Below, piece after piece: positions 1 through 9,897 of a stretch of DNA of 64,000 nt. Position numbers and translations under genes: made by a program. The first letter of the stretch is position 1. Each line of letters begins with the position of its first letter. This DNA is from Portulaca oleracea (lineage: Eukaryota; Streptophyta; Magnoliopsida; Caryophyllales; Portulacaceae): contig CM055892.1 in the NCBI GenBank assembly GCA_029582165.1, positions 12,938,754 through 13,002,753 on the forward strand, given 5' to 3'. Below the pieces are notes generated by a model, which saw only the letters and a list, made by a program, of their open reading frames with translations, did not search any database and was not told the DNA's origin.

Positions 1-1972
1 TATAAAATAGCTTTTACCTGCTACAAGCCTACAACACGTTTAAATGTGACCTGGTGGCTTTGACAATTTTCCAAACTTTAGTAGCATGTTTACATCACTT
101 AAAAGGTTGGTGGAAAAATTGACAGAAACTCAAGTTATATGGCACAAAATTCAGGTAACTCACCAAAGAGACGGTGAGTGGAAGCAATGCAAACTGGAGT
201 TGCTCTAAGACCCAAGTTGATATAGGACGCATTAATAGTTATCCGTACAAGGATATGTCTACAATGCTCACACCAAATCCCTCATTAGCTTCCACAAAAC
301 CCAGGCAGTGTTGCACAAGAAAATAAATGCGCAATTCAATTATGATAACAGACTCACAAAATTCAATCAAAACCCAAATCATTCACTCTGCCTTCCTCAT
401 TACATGAAGGGGGCAGCCTAGATAGATAAGAATCCTAGGAGCTCAGGGCATAGTATAAAAATACCAAAATAATAACAACTCCAATGTATCCATTAATTTG
501 ATCGTATACTCTATTTGGTGATCCAAATAGCTTTTTAAGCATGCTGAAGTTTTCACTATCTCAAGAGTTTAGGTAGAGCACTAATCTCCACCTGGTTTTC
601 TTAGGGGGATATTAATGTCTCAGAAAATTAAAAGGGCGGCTTATTTTCAACCCCTGAACTTAAATTACTGTTGTACTCTTCGTCTCAATATCAGCATTCC
701 AGCTGGGTGAGAATGATGCGTTCACAAAAAAGGTTCAGGAAATAAGGATATATATAAACTTTTTCTTAAAGGAAACACACAATTGTCTTTCAAGTTTCAA
801 GCCCTAAAGAGCATTGTTACTCTGTTTCCTGGCACCCACTCTTGAACCCTAGAACCTTTGGTTTACCCTGAAGGTGAATACTAAAAGACATACACAATAT
901 ATACTGTATTTTAATAAATAATTATTATTTTCATTGGTTTTTAAAGGATGTTTTAGAATGTTGAAAAGTGCAGCATTTGGTATTATTATAGTGAGATTTC
1001 TTTTCCTAATCTATAAAGAGTATTTTCAAGTCAGACATCTGTGGTCCATTTCACATATTTTCGGTTTCCTGAGTTCTTAAGCTTTTTATCTTTTATCTCT
1101 AATCCTCTTCATGAAACAAAAAAGGCGTCCTATGAATGAATAGAGTTTAGTTGAATCACTAAGTTTATTAATTCCTTGTCTAAGAATATTTTGGTTCTCC
1201 ATGACTGCTCTCTCTATGTGAACTCATATGTCACACTGCGACCAAATGAAGAATCCTGTACGAGCATCCTGGGTGTCTCTAGTGAAGGAATTGCAAATTG
1301 ATCACATGAGCGCCCTAACTGGAGTAGTGGCAACAACTTCTATCTTACATATGATGTAGGACACTCTCAAAGCAATTCCAACAAAAGGGGATTCACACAG
1401 AACCCCATATTCTTGCAAACAGAAGTTGACTCAATATTATATCTTAAATTCTCATTGATAATTTGCCTTCTTCAACTACACAAAGGGATATACACAATCA
1501 GGATGCTAGCTAATACTAGGAAACCTAAATGATAAGATATAAGCAATAAAGGGACAAAAATATATATAACCAGATATTATCGTAATAAACTAGGAAGATA
1601 TATATTGATATATGCTACTTTATATCTTTTGACCTTTACAAAATATAACTGAATATAACAAAACATAAGAACTTCCTTAAAGGTATAATATTTCCTCATA
1701 TCCATGCCTTACTCCTTTTTCTTCCATCAACATGATGTCCATTCTTTTATGTCATTATCATTAGCTACAGGCTGTAGGGTTGGAGAAAATACTAATCCAC
1801 ATGCTTGGCAGAACATTTTTATATTTCATCAGCATTCAAATTTTGAGTGCTTGTAGGAGATCTAATAAATACAATAAATCAATGATATCTATTCATATTC
1901 TCGCCAGTCACTAGTGTCACCCAAAAAAAAATGAACTTTTTTCCTGAGATCTAGGTCTCTCACTTACATATA
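1..1972. other. AT-rich stretch without a recognisable gene
   Basis: No long open frame, RNA gene or LTR could be supported on either strand. The stretch lies downstream of the last recognised exon of the minus-strand membrane-protein gene (4,480-8,679), so it may be intron or 3' flank of that gene. A weak exon-like block on the minus strand (about 161-201, between a CTTAG-type acceptor and a GTGAGT donor) could be a further exon, but its reading frame could not be tied to the upstream exons. Confidence 0.4.
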
Positions 1973-1983
1973 CTAGTAATGAT

Positions 1984-2002
1984 GCCCGTCCCATGGACGG
2001 GC
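1984..2002 (-). other. Helitron 3' terminal hairpin
   Basis: GCCCGTCCCATGGACGGGC forms an 8-bp perfect stem with a CAT loop. It is followed on the minus strand by ATCATTACTAG, so the terminal CTAG falls at 1,973-1,976. The spacing is normal for the Helitron termination hairpin. Confidence 0.65.
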
Positions 2003-2479
2003 TTTTAATTCAGTGTATTTACTTTCTTTTCCAAATGAATATAATTGGAATTAAATAATTTATATTTAGGAGAATAGTAAAAAATATAATGTGAACTTAC
2101 AATTTATTGTCATCATCATTTGTTATCATAAATATTTTGTTATTCACTATCAAGTTACATATGTCCAGAAAATACTTTTATATTTATATAATTTTACAAA
2201 GTCTAATGTTTTTTATAGTATCCACAACAAGAAAAATATGTTTGGACAACAAATTTAGAGTAGTTTGGCTAATAAAAAAATTATTATTGCATTAATTTAA
2301 AATATGACAACTAAATAATTTTGTAGTTAAATACACTGTATGTGTCAACAACACTTTTTTTGTTATAATTGATATAGATAGGGTGTCGACACTTTAAAGA
2401 AAAATGGTTGCCTAAGGCTATTTTAAATGTTTTTATAGTTTTTTCACCTCATTTCCAATTCTCTTTAATATTAAAAAAG

Positions 2480-2742
2480 TATTATCCATCTCAAAATGTT
2501 TGTCACCATAACTAACATCATTGTCCCAATTTGTTCGTCACTTTCACAAATTCAACATTTATGATTTCATTTTTACCCTTAATTAATAGACTGTCTATTA
2601 TTTTGTTATAATTTCAACAACTATTATTTCCAATTAATATATGGGTAGTTTAGGTAAACTACAAACTTTTCATCCCAACTTTAATGCGTCTTGGTTTTTC
2701 CAAATTAGGTAAATTGACAAAGATAATAGGATGGAGGTAGTA
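2480..2742. mobile_element. Stowaway-like MITE
   Basis: The right end reads GGATGGAGGTAGTA, the reverse of the Stowaway-type TACTACCTCCATCC, and the left end reads TTATCCATCTCAAAATG. The ends are imperfect inverted repeats next to TA dinucleotides, as expected for Tc1/mariner-type MITEs. It lies inside the Helitron-like element. The exact left boundary is uncertain. Confidence 0.45.
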
Positions 2743-2880
2743 TTACCTCAGTCCCAAAATATCTTTTTCACCTCATTACAATGGTAGCATTTTGATATTC
2801 CAATTTATTCTAATTTGTGATTAATCAATAATCAAAATTTAGTTAAATTGACAAATATTTTGAGACTGATATAGTAGTAA
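2742..2880. mobile_element. Second short Stowaway-like MITE
   Basis: The left end TTACCTCAGTCCCAAAATAT matches in inverted orientation the right end, which on the other strand reads TATCAGTCTCAAAATAT. The element is about 140 bp and abuts the preceding MITE. Both ends resemble degraded Stowaway termini. No coding capacity. Confidence 0.45.
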
Positions 2881-3059
2881 GAATATCAAACAAATTGGAA
2901 TGGACTTGAGAGTTGAGTTTATTAATGTATTTCTGATTAAAAAAAATTATTTTTAAAAATGTAAAATTATGGTGAATACTTTTTTGGCTGAATTAAAACA
3001 TGTGGATTGATAATTTTTCCAAATGTCCATAAATGTCTTCTTACATGTGTAGCATAAGG

Positions 3060-4260
3060 CTTGCAACTTGTAATCATTCAAAATTTAACCTTCAAATTCT
3101 AATCTCTCTTGGCAGTTGGCTCCACTTCTCCCCCTTTACTTTATTCTCTATTCTCCTCCTTTAACTCTCTTTAGTCTCTTGCATTTTCAGTAAAACGATG
3201 GAAAGTTAGGCCTAAGGCCATGCTTTTGCTCCCCTCTTCTCTTTCACCTATGATATGATTCATCGTTTGTCCACCCAAAACCACCATACACCATCTCATC
3301 TATTTCTAACTCTGTCACTATTTTCTCTCTTAGTGCCATATCAACAAAAGCAACAACAGTAGAGCAAATACAATCGAAGGCTTCGAAGCACCAAATCTGA
3401 AGGAGTTGAATCTCCTTTTTTTTTTTTACTTTTTTTGGTGCGGCTCGGGTAAATATTGGAGAAAGCAAGTTGCAGTTTTAGGGTTTGTTTTAGCTACAAC
3501 TTTAGATTTACGCTTGAATCTCCTTTTTTTATATTTTTACTTCCGCTTTATTTTTGTAATTGTTCAAGCTTATTTATGTGAATTCAAGTTTTGAGATTTA
3601 GTTCAAAAGCTTATTATAGAGTAAAAGAAGAGCAGTTTGAAGGTCAGTGAAGGGACCCGCCAATTTTCGCCATTGTTGTTACCTTCTCTTGTGAATCGCT
3701 TACCTTCGTCCATTTTTTTTGAATTTTTCTGGGTTGAATTCCCAACCATTGGTTTCCCACTCGAAGTTCTCGCCGTTTGTCTGCTGGTTCAGTTTTTGAT
3801 TTTGGCGATGGTTTCAGGTTGCAAGTGTTTGGGTTCAATTTTGTTGTGAATTCAATCAAATACCTTTTTCCATTCTGTCATAATTTTTGCTATTTAGCTT
3901 CAAGTTATCTTATTTGTCAAATTTCTGGTTGCTATTACCATTGGCAGAGGTAGGTGTTGGTTCAACTCGTTTATGAGTAAGGTCTTTGGTTCTGGAAGTT
4001 GGTTGAGTAGCTATTGATTTTGCCGGGGCTCACATCTCCAGTGTAGATGCCAAAGGGTTAAAGAGGAATCAAAGTTGTGGAATGGAGCAAATCAAAGTGA
4101 AGGAAGCAGCAGCTGAATGAGCAAGACAACCGGTGGCAGCAACAAAAAGGGACACGTAGCAAGTTTGGTCAGAGATCATAATTTAATAGCATGGGGAGCA
4201 AAACACAAAAGTCCTCGGTAGCGGCTGGCCGTGTGCAAAACACAAACATAAAAGGGGGGC
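3060..4260. other. Helitron cargo of unknown origin
   Basis: This part of the Helitron-like element is less AT-rich than 2,000-3,050 and has T-rich runs. A minus-strand open frame (about 3,247-3,420) encodes a plausible soluble peptide containing ALREKIVTELEIDEMVYGGF. It could be a captured host gene fragment, but I do not recognise it and cannot exclude a chance frame. Confidence 0.3.
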
Positions 4261-4479
4261 AACTCTCTCTTTTATAATAGAGTAAATGATAGTGGTATAT
4301 CAGTATGAGTGTATAACAGACAAATATCATGACAAGAATCATGAAAGATGGGAATGAGAGAATCTATAAATTTAAGGCAACTAATAGAATACAAAAGAGG
4401 GACAAATAAGAAAGAACGGAACTATAATATATTTCATTATTCAACCACAGAAATACTAAAATACACATGCACTACATAC

Positions 4480-7400
4480 CGTAGGAAAGAGTCGCAAATG
4501 GTAGGCGAACAATATGCTTCAACTTCTGGCTGAACATGTAATAGCCCTAACAGGTCAAATGTGCACACAACACTTGCTTTGAATCAGATGTTTTTGCAGC
4601 AGCATAAGCTAGCAACGACTTCCATCACTAGACTAATGAGGGTCAAGAAAAGATGAAAGCAGGAGTTACCTGCAATCGGATTTTTCGAACTTGGTAGACC
4701 ATGTACTGTTGAAATACTCCTGCAAATGTAAGATTAAGTAGAATAATTAATGCCGAACCCTTGCATTCAAAACAAAAACTCTTGTCCATTACAGACAACC
4801 CTCAGAACTAATGAAAAACAAATAGGAAACATTGGGGTGTCAAACAAACCAAACTACACCAGTTACCAAAACACAATCATACAATCCCAACATGCAGAAC
4901 ATCTGAACATGTCAAACTTTTGAAGAACGTATTGAATTCTAACCCAAATCCATCCTGCCTACCCACTTCCAAGCAAAGATACTGCAGTATTTTGGCACAT
5001 AATATAAAACAAAGATGAAAAAATCTTTCATGGCATATCAATTTAGCTATGAAAGACAATGAAGGTCAACAGCAGATGTCATAGGAATCTTAGTTCTCAA
5101 ACAAACAGCTACCTACGTACTCTTTTATTTGCACCACCATGAATTCTATAAACAACTTGGGGATAATTTGAGATACCACCTCAGCTGGCATAAAGATGGG
5201 CCAACAGCACGCAGGAATGGGTCTAGTGAGATAGCTCTAATTTGATTGGCTAAGAAATAAAGACGGTAAAGTCTCAATTTTCAAACAATGTTTACTTACT
5301 AGCCTTCTAGGTTCCATCTGACTGACCTAGTTCATTAAACACGACGTGAATAATGAGCATAAGGCCATGTGCAGCAAAAATTAATTGGAACAGCATTTAA
5401 TGTTTTGATCAAGTCAAATGTCTATGGAGTCAAATACAACCGTTCAATTAAATTGCCCCATCAGAAAGGTTTTTTAGATGAGCGAACTGCATTTTAGCCT
5501 ACAATATGAAACAGGATTGCCACATTAGAGCAATTTTTCCTTCAAAAGAAATTAACCACAAATTGAAGTGTGAAGGTCAAGAACATTGTAATTGTTATTG
5601 AATTTTATCTTGAATCATGACATTATCACAATTAAGTACAAACTGTACAATGTATCCCAAGAAGAGGACATTTCAATTTGAATTCCAACAAAAGAATGAG
5701 CATGTTGTCGATCAAAGAGAAACGTAAAGATCTACAGTCAAGAAAAGTTTTCATCTTATTAGAAAAAAGAAGACCAAGGACTATTCTATGTGTCATCCAT
5801 TTCGATTAGTCATCAACTGGAGCAAACATAAGCTTAAAAAGTTCAGGAAAGCGATCAGTCAATGCATCCAACAACGTCAAAAATAGGTAACAACATGGAA
5901 GCACACATAGACAAATAAATCAATGGCTCCAAAACAAATATGCACATGTGGTATGGATGTATTATAAAGTACCTGTAATTAATAAAAGGATAACATTGCA
6001 ACTGCAAAGTAACGGCAAAATCCATGCCTCAAAACGCTCAAAAATCCACGGGGCTGTTATCCCTACAATAGCATAACCAGCCTAGAAGTAGGCATAAGAT
6101 AAAGATAAGATAAATTCAAAATTTGAATCCCATAAATATCTGAATGTTATCAATCTAATATAGTCACATACAACGAGTACTGCGATTAAATTAACCCTAA
6201 ACTATTTGGAAATGTCAAAAATATCACCATAGGTTATTTTTTGGCAAAAATAACACTGAACTTGTTATAGAAGTTAAAAAAAAAAACACTTTGACCGGTT
6301 ATACCCTGTAGAGACTGAATAAATCAGAAAACTCATTCCAAAATTTGTGGTTTAAAAAAAAGAAAAAGAAAAAGAAAAAGAAACACATGATGAACAGAGG
6401 AAGAATAGGGAAGAAATGAAAAGTACCATAAACAGTGGAAGAATAGGGGCAGAAAAGAAAAGCACCATGATCTGACGCTAGCCACGTTGATCGAGCTCTT
6501 CCACCATGAACTATGGAAGAATAAGCTTCGCAGGAAAAGGAGGAAAGGTTGGGAGTGGAGTAGGGGATGGGGGCTATTGTTAAAGAAATTAGAAAGGATT
6601 ATTGGATGATAATACACTGAACTTTAGGGGTATTGGACAATAATGCACTGAACTTTTTTCTTGGACTCTAATACACTGAACTTTGAGGGTATTGGACAAT
6701 AATGCACTCAGACCAATTCAACTGGTGGTTGATGCGGTGGTTGTCCCACTTTGGATATCGTTTTTCTATTTTTTTCCAAAAAAAATATATTAGTCATCCT
6801 GCTTATGTGTACTTTCTTACACGGCAAAAGTTTTTTTTCTGAAAAAAATAGAAAAACGACACCTCAAAATAGGATAGCCACCGCGTCAACCACCAGCTGA
6901 ATTGGTCTGAGTGCGTTATTGTCCAATACCCTCAAAGTTCAGTGTATTAGAGTCCAAGAAAAAAGTTCAGTGCATAATTGTCCAATACCCCTAAAGTTCA
7001 GTGTATTATCATCCAATAATCCAATTAGAAATGAGATAGTTATATTTCTCAAAAAAATAAAAATAAAAAAGAAAGGAGATGGTAATGGCTCAACTGGTTG
7101 TTAATTACTAAAGTGATATTTTTGACTTCAATAACAAATTCAGTGTTATTTTTGACAAAAAATAATCTAAGGTGATATCTTTGACATTTCCAAATACTTC
7201 AGGGTTAATTTAATAACATTACTCCACATACAACGGATATGAGTCTACAGTACAGTACAAGTAAAAAAAAAAAAAAGCACACACACACACACACACAAGG
7301 AAAAATAAGAAAGAAGAGAAGAAAGGTTTGACTCGCCAATAGGACACAATAGAAGATACTCCCATAAATTCTTGTGGGCTTCCGGTGTGCAGCTAGTGGC

Positions 7401-8679
7401 GCATCATTCAATATATCCAAGAATCTAAATAACAAAATAGATCAATGTCACAATTACAACAAAACAAGAACTCAACCACTTTTCTAATGTGACTGGATCT
7501 CCAACAAAATCACATGTAACCTATTTATCCAAACAATCAATAATTGGTACCGTATAACGGATGCCATAGCCTTACTTTAGCATGGCCACACAAATGATGT
7601 TTTAGATCTAGTGTGACCCTAGCAATAACACTTAAGGATCTATCTCAAGAAGGCCAAGGACATCAAAATTCAAAACGATTTCATACACAAAGGAGGTAAT
7701 AATATCTAAATAAACTGGCTGAGAAGATTGCATCAAGGCACCAAAACCACACATAGCCATAGATACATTTTATTATCCGTAAGTTCCTTACAGAGAAGAA
7801 CATAGGGAAATGAATTATCATCCCAACTGTAACCTGTTCAACATTGTTGACCATTAGACATGAACAGAAACATTATCATGAAAAGGTAGCAGAATGGATC
7901 TTATGCACTGATGAAACTAAGATTTCACAAAATATGTATCTATCAAAACTGTTTGTTGACTAAGAATATCAGACTTCAGTTCATCTTATAGTGGTAGTAA
8001 GAAATTGAGGTTGATTTAATGTTTAAGGGAATAATTAAGCATGCAATATGTCAATACAAACAGATGAATGATTGTCAATACTAAAGATGAGTGAAAAACT
8101 CAAAAGAGATTTCACTTGCAGAGTTATTAGGAAAGCTTTCACAAGACATGGGGAAGACTATGAGGTTCAATTCAACATGCCTCTCCCTATGCTCCAACAC
8201 TAAAACGTTTCAGAACCAAAAAAAAAAAGCATACATATATCATCTGGCATTATCAAAACTTCAATTATCAATCTACAACAAAATCAATTCGCAAAGCTAA
8301 ACTACAAGATCCAACCACTTAAAGTAATTCAATTTCTAGTACAATCATCACATTGACATCTTCATTTACATATGGCAATACTTGTTGAGTTACAATTAAC
8401 ATAATTGAACTCAATCAAACAAAGCAAAACTTAAAACCCCTTAGTGTTCATCACACACCTAAGGCGCATTCCGATTAACCCAAATTAGGTATTAGACTGA
8501 AAGAGCTCACCATGAACTTCTTAAAACGTAAAAACTAACGCAAATACAATTACGTCAAGGAGACGGAAAACCCCGAGTGAAAATTAGAATCAAAATGAGA
8601 GAGAGCGGGAGGGGGAGAGAGAGAGATACAGGTTCTCTTCGGCTGTTGTGGGATGTGAAGGATTACGAGCGCTAGACAT
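4480..8679 (-). CDS. Multi-pass membrane protein gene, 5' five exons (partial)
   Basis: Five exons chain in phase on the minus strand: 8,679-8,630 (ATG; MSSARNPSHPTTAEEN), 7,424 to about 7,333 (contains HRKPTRIYGSIFYCVLLA), 6,081-5,973 (contains GITAPWIFERFEAW, then a hydrophobic segment ILPLLCSCNVILLLIT), 4,719-4,670 (VFQQYMVYQVRKIRLQ) and 4,546-4,480 (GYYMFSQKLKHIVRLPFAT). The 3'/4', 4'/5' and 1'/2' junctions keep frame with canonical GT/AG sites; the donor of exon 2 is unclear. At least two membrane segments are visible (YGSIFYCVLLA..., ILPLLCSCNVILLLIT), with a basic segment after the second. The 3' end is missing and probably lies left of position 1. The pattern reminds me of plant FIP1-like membrane proteins, but that is memory only and unverified. 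The single-exon frames are too short to stand out alone. Confidence 0.6.
6175..7224. mobile_element. Mutator-type MITE (outer) with 10-bp duplication
   Basis: Long terminal inverted repeats of about 100 bp start GAGTACTGCGATTAAATT on the left and, on the complementary strand, GAGTAATGTTATTAAATT on the right. Both continue with AACCCT...TATTTGGAAATGTCAAA. They are flanked by a perfect 10-bp direct repeat CACATACAAC at 6,165-6,174 and 7,225-7,234. Long inverted repeats plus a 9-11 bp duplication are the signature of Mutator-like elements. No transposase is present. It sits in intron 2 of the minus-strand membrane-protein gene, close to the end of exon 2. Confidence 0.8.
6596..7022. mobile_element. 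Mutator-type MITE (inner, nested) with 9-bp duplication
   Basis: A second inverted-repeat element lies inside the first. Its ends read GGATTATTGGATGATAATAC and the exact reverse complement. The inverted repeats run for about 130-140 bp each and leave only a short centre. It is flanked by a perfect 9-bp direct repeat AATTAGAAA at 6,587-6,595 and 7,023-7,031. The arms hold an internal tandem motif (AATACACTGAACTTT / ATTGGACAATAATGCACT). Non-autonomous. Its insertion post-dates the outer MITE. Confidence 0.8.
7277..7300. repeat. (CA)n microsatellite
   Basis: A run of about eleven CA units directly follows an A-run. On the minus strand it lies right after exon 2 of the membrane-protein gene, so it is probably at the start of intron 2. 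It complicates placement of the donor site there. Confidence 0.8.
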
Positions 8680-8976
8680 AGCTAATTCAATGCAGAAACT
8701 CCCTGACAACACAAAGTTCAACGAAAAGATCACAAGCTTACAGGAGTGCAACGTTTTACTTTGGCTAACCTATTCATTTTTCAAGATATTGATTTCATGA
8801 TAGACCCCGAGTTTTGGAGGGTTTACTTAGCCATTAACATATTCAGACCTATACTCTAGACAAGTCCCCTGATCTATGCAGGAAATAAATTAACATTAAA
8901 ATGACAAATGTTATGCGAGTAAAATGAGAGATTCTAAACAACGGATGATGAAACATGCGGTCTCTTCATAACATTA
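8680..8976 (-). promoter_or_regulatory. Probable upstream region of the minus-strand gene
   Basis: This stretch precedes the ATG at 8,679 and contains no transposon end that I recognise. Just inside the gene, a CT-rich tract on the coding strand (8,590-8,629) follows exon 1. No convincing TATA element was located. The region ends abruptly at the transposon block starting near 8,999. Confidence 0.35.
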
Positions 8977-8998
8977 TTATGCTTGTAAAATTGGGTAT
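8977..8998. repeat. 22-bp direct repeat, left copy
   Basis: The 22 bases here recur exactly at 18,052-18,073. The two copies bracket the whole copia-Cassandra-GY1 block. The sequence to the left looks like promoter DNA of the minus-strand gene. The sequence to the right of the second copy runs on for about 50 bp to the GY2 LTR and could be the continuation of the same original DNA. Confidence 0.7.
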
Positions 8999-8999
8999 T

Positions 9000-9199
9000 T
9001 GTTATAAAATAATAAATATATTAACACAATAGGAAAATAGTTCATAAGGGGTATTTATACTAGTTACAAATTATATATCAAGAGTCATGCATTTCATATG
9101 AAAATAGAATCATCTGTATTATATCATCTTAATATATAAAGATACCCAAAAAAATATATATTGGTATATGAACATTCATATATATATCATTTCATAACA
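9000..9199 (-). mobile_element. Ty1/copia-type LTR with polypurine tract
   Basis: The LTR starts TGTTAT and ends ATAACA on either strand, a perfect 6-bp terminal inverted repeat. On the minus strand it is preceded by the purine tract CATTCAAGGGGGAG (9,200-9,213), so it is the 3' LTR of a minus-strand element. A TATA-like AGTATAAATACC lies on the minus strand near 9,050-9,062. The internal region to the right (9,200 to about 9,505) is short, noncoding and truncated at the Cassandra array. Confidence 0.65.
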
Positions 9200-9505
9200 C
9201 TCCCCCTTGAATGTTCATTATCCAAAAGAGTATCCATCATTAAAACCTTACTAGGAAAAACTCAATTAGGACAAAAACCTAGTGAAGGGAAAAAAGTACA
9301 CACTTCTTTATACTAAAACATATGTTGCCTCATTAAAAAATTTTCTAAGGAAAACTTAGTGGCATAAAACCTCGGATAAGGGAAAAAGAGTATAACGCGT
9401 ATTACTCCCCTTGACAAGAACATCAATTAAGATCTTTGAGTTGATGTAATTCAACTTCATGACCGACTTAAAAGAGTACAATGTGTACTACTCCCCCTGA
9501 CGAGA
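9200..9505 (-). mobile_element. Truncated 3' noncoding end of the copia element
   Basis: The sequence is continuous with the polypurine tract of the LTR at 9,000-9,199 and has no open frame. It carries direct repeats of the kind ACTCCCCYTGACRAGAACA (near 9,402 and 9,490). It is cut off where Cassandra-related sequence begins. Confidence 0.45.
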
Positions 9506-9605
9506 ACACTTTAACCATATATCCAAAGTTTTACACTTTAACCATAAAAGATTCTTGAGTGGATTGTGGTACAACGAGGACGTTGTGCGTTTAAGTAGGG
9601 GTGAT

Positions 9606-9897
9606 TGTAACACCCCGGATATATGGTTAAAGTGTGGCTTAAAAAGATTGAAATGACTACTTATATCACCAAGGTGGACCATCTTTTATGGCAGCTCGTC
9701 CGTTGGGAACTCCTCAATTAAGCGTGTTTGGCTAGAAGTAGTCTTAGGCTGGGTGATCTCCTAGGAAGTTTTCGTATGTAGCGTGTGAGTGAGGACGAAA
9801 CATGTTAGAAGGACTCATGGTGATTGTGGGGACATTCAGCGATCCTTGAAGCAGTTATCGATAATTTCTGTAACCCGGGAGGGGTCGGGGCGTTACA
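9606..9897 (+). mobile_element. Cassandra LTR A with 5S-like core
   Basis: It starts TGTAACACCCCGG and ends GGGCGTTACA (292 bp). The stretch from about 9,660 to 9,775 follows plant 5S rRNA, including the equivalents of box A (near ATTAAGCGTGTTTGG) and box C (near GGGTGATCTCCTAGGAAGT). A primer-binding site, GGTATCAGAGCC, follows at 9,901. Confidence 0.85.

Larger units (their letters stand above)
1973..4281 (-). mobile_element. Helitron-like element (non-autonomous)
   Basis: Read on the minus strand, the right end starts TCTATTATAAAAGAGAG, a typical plant Helitron 5' terminus. The left end finishes with CTAG followed by a host T. Eight bases before the CTAG lies a perfect hairpin (1,984-2,002, GCCCGTCC / GGACGGGC with a 3-nt loop). 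That hairpin-plus-CTAG arrangement is the diagnostic Helitron 3' end. There is no terminal inverted repeat and no target duplication, as expected for Helitrons. No RepHel helicase is encoded, so this would be a non-autonomous copy. The base before the 5' TC is C rather than the expected A, which is the weak point. It sits just downstream of exon 5 of the minus-strand gene and contains two Stowaway-like MITEs. Confidence 0.6.

Noticed and set aside
161..201. Possible further exon of the minus-strand gene
   Set aside because: Splice-like borders exist, but no reading frame gives a peptide that continues the upstream exons. It is left unassigned.
5805..5895. Coding-looking minus-strand piece (LTLLDALTDRFPELFKLMFAP)
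   Set aside because: A stop lies just upstream in the same frame and no acceptor fits. The chain of exons 3 and 4 keeps phase without it. It could be an unused or chance exon.
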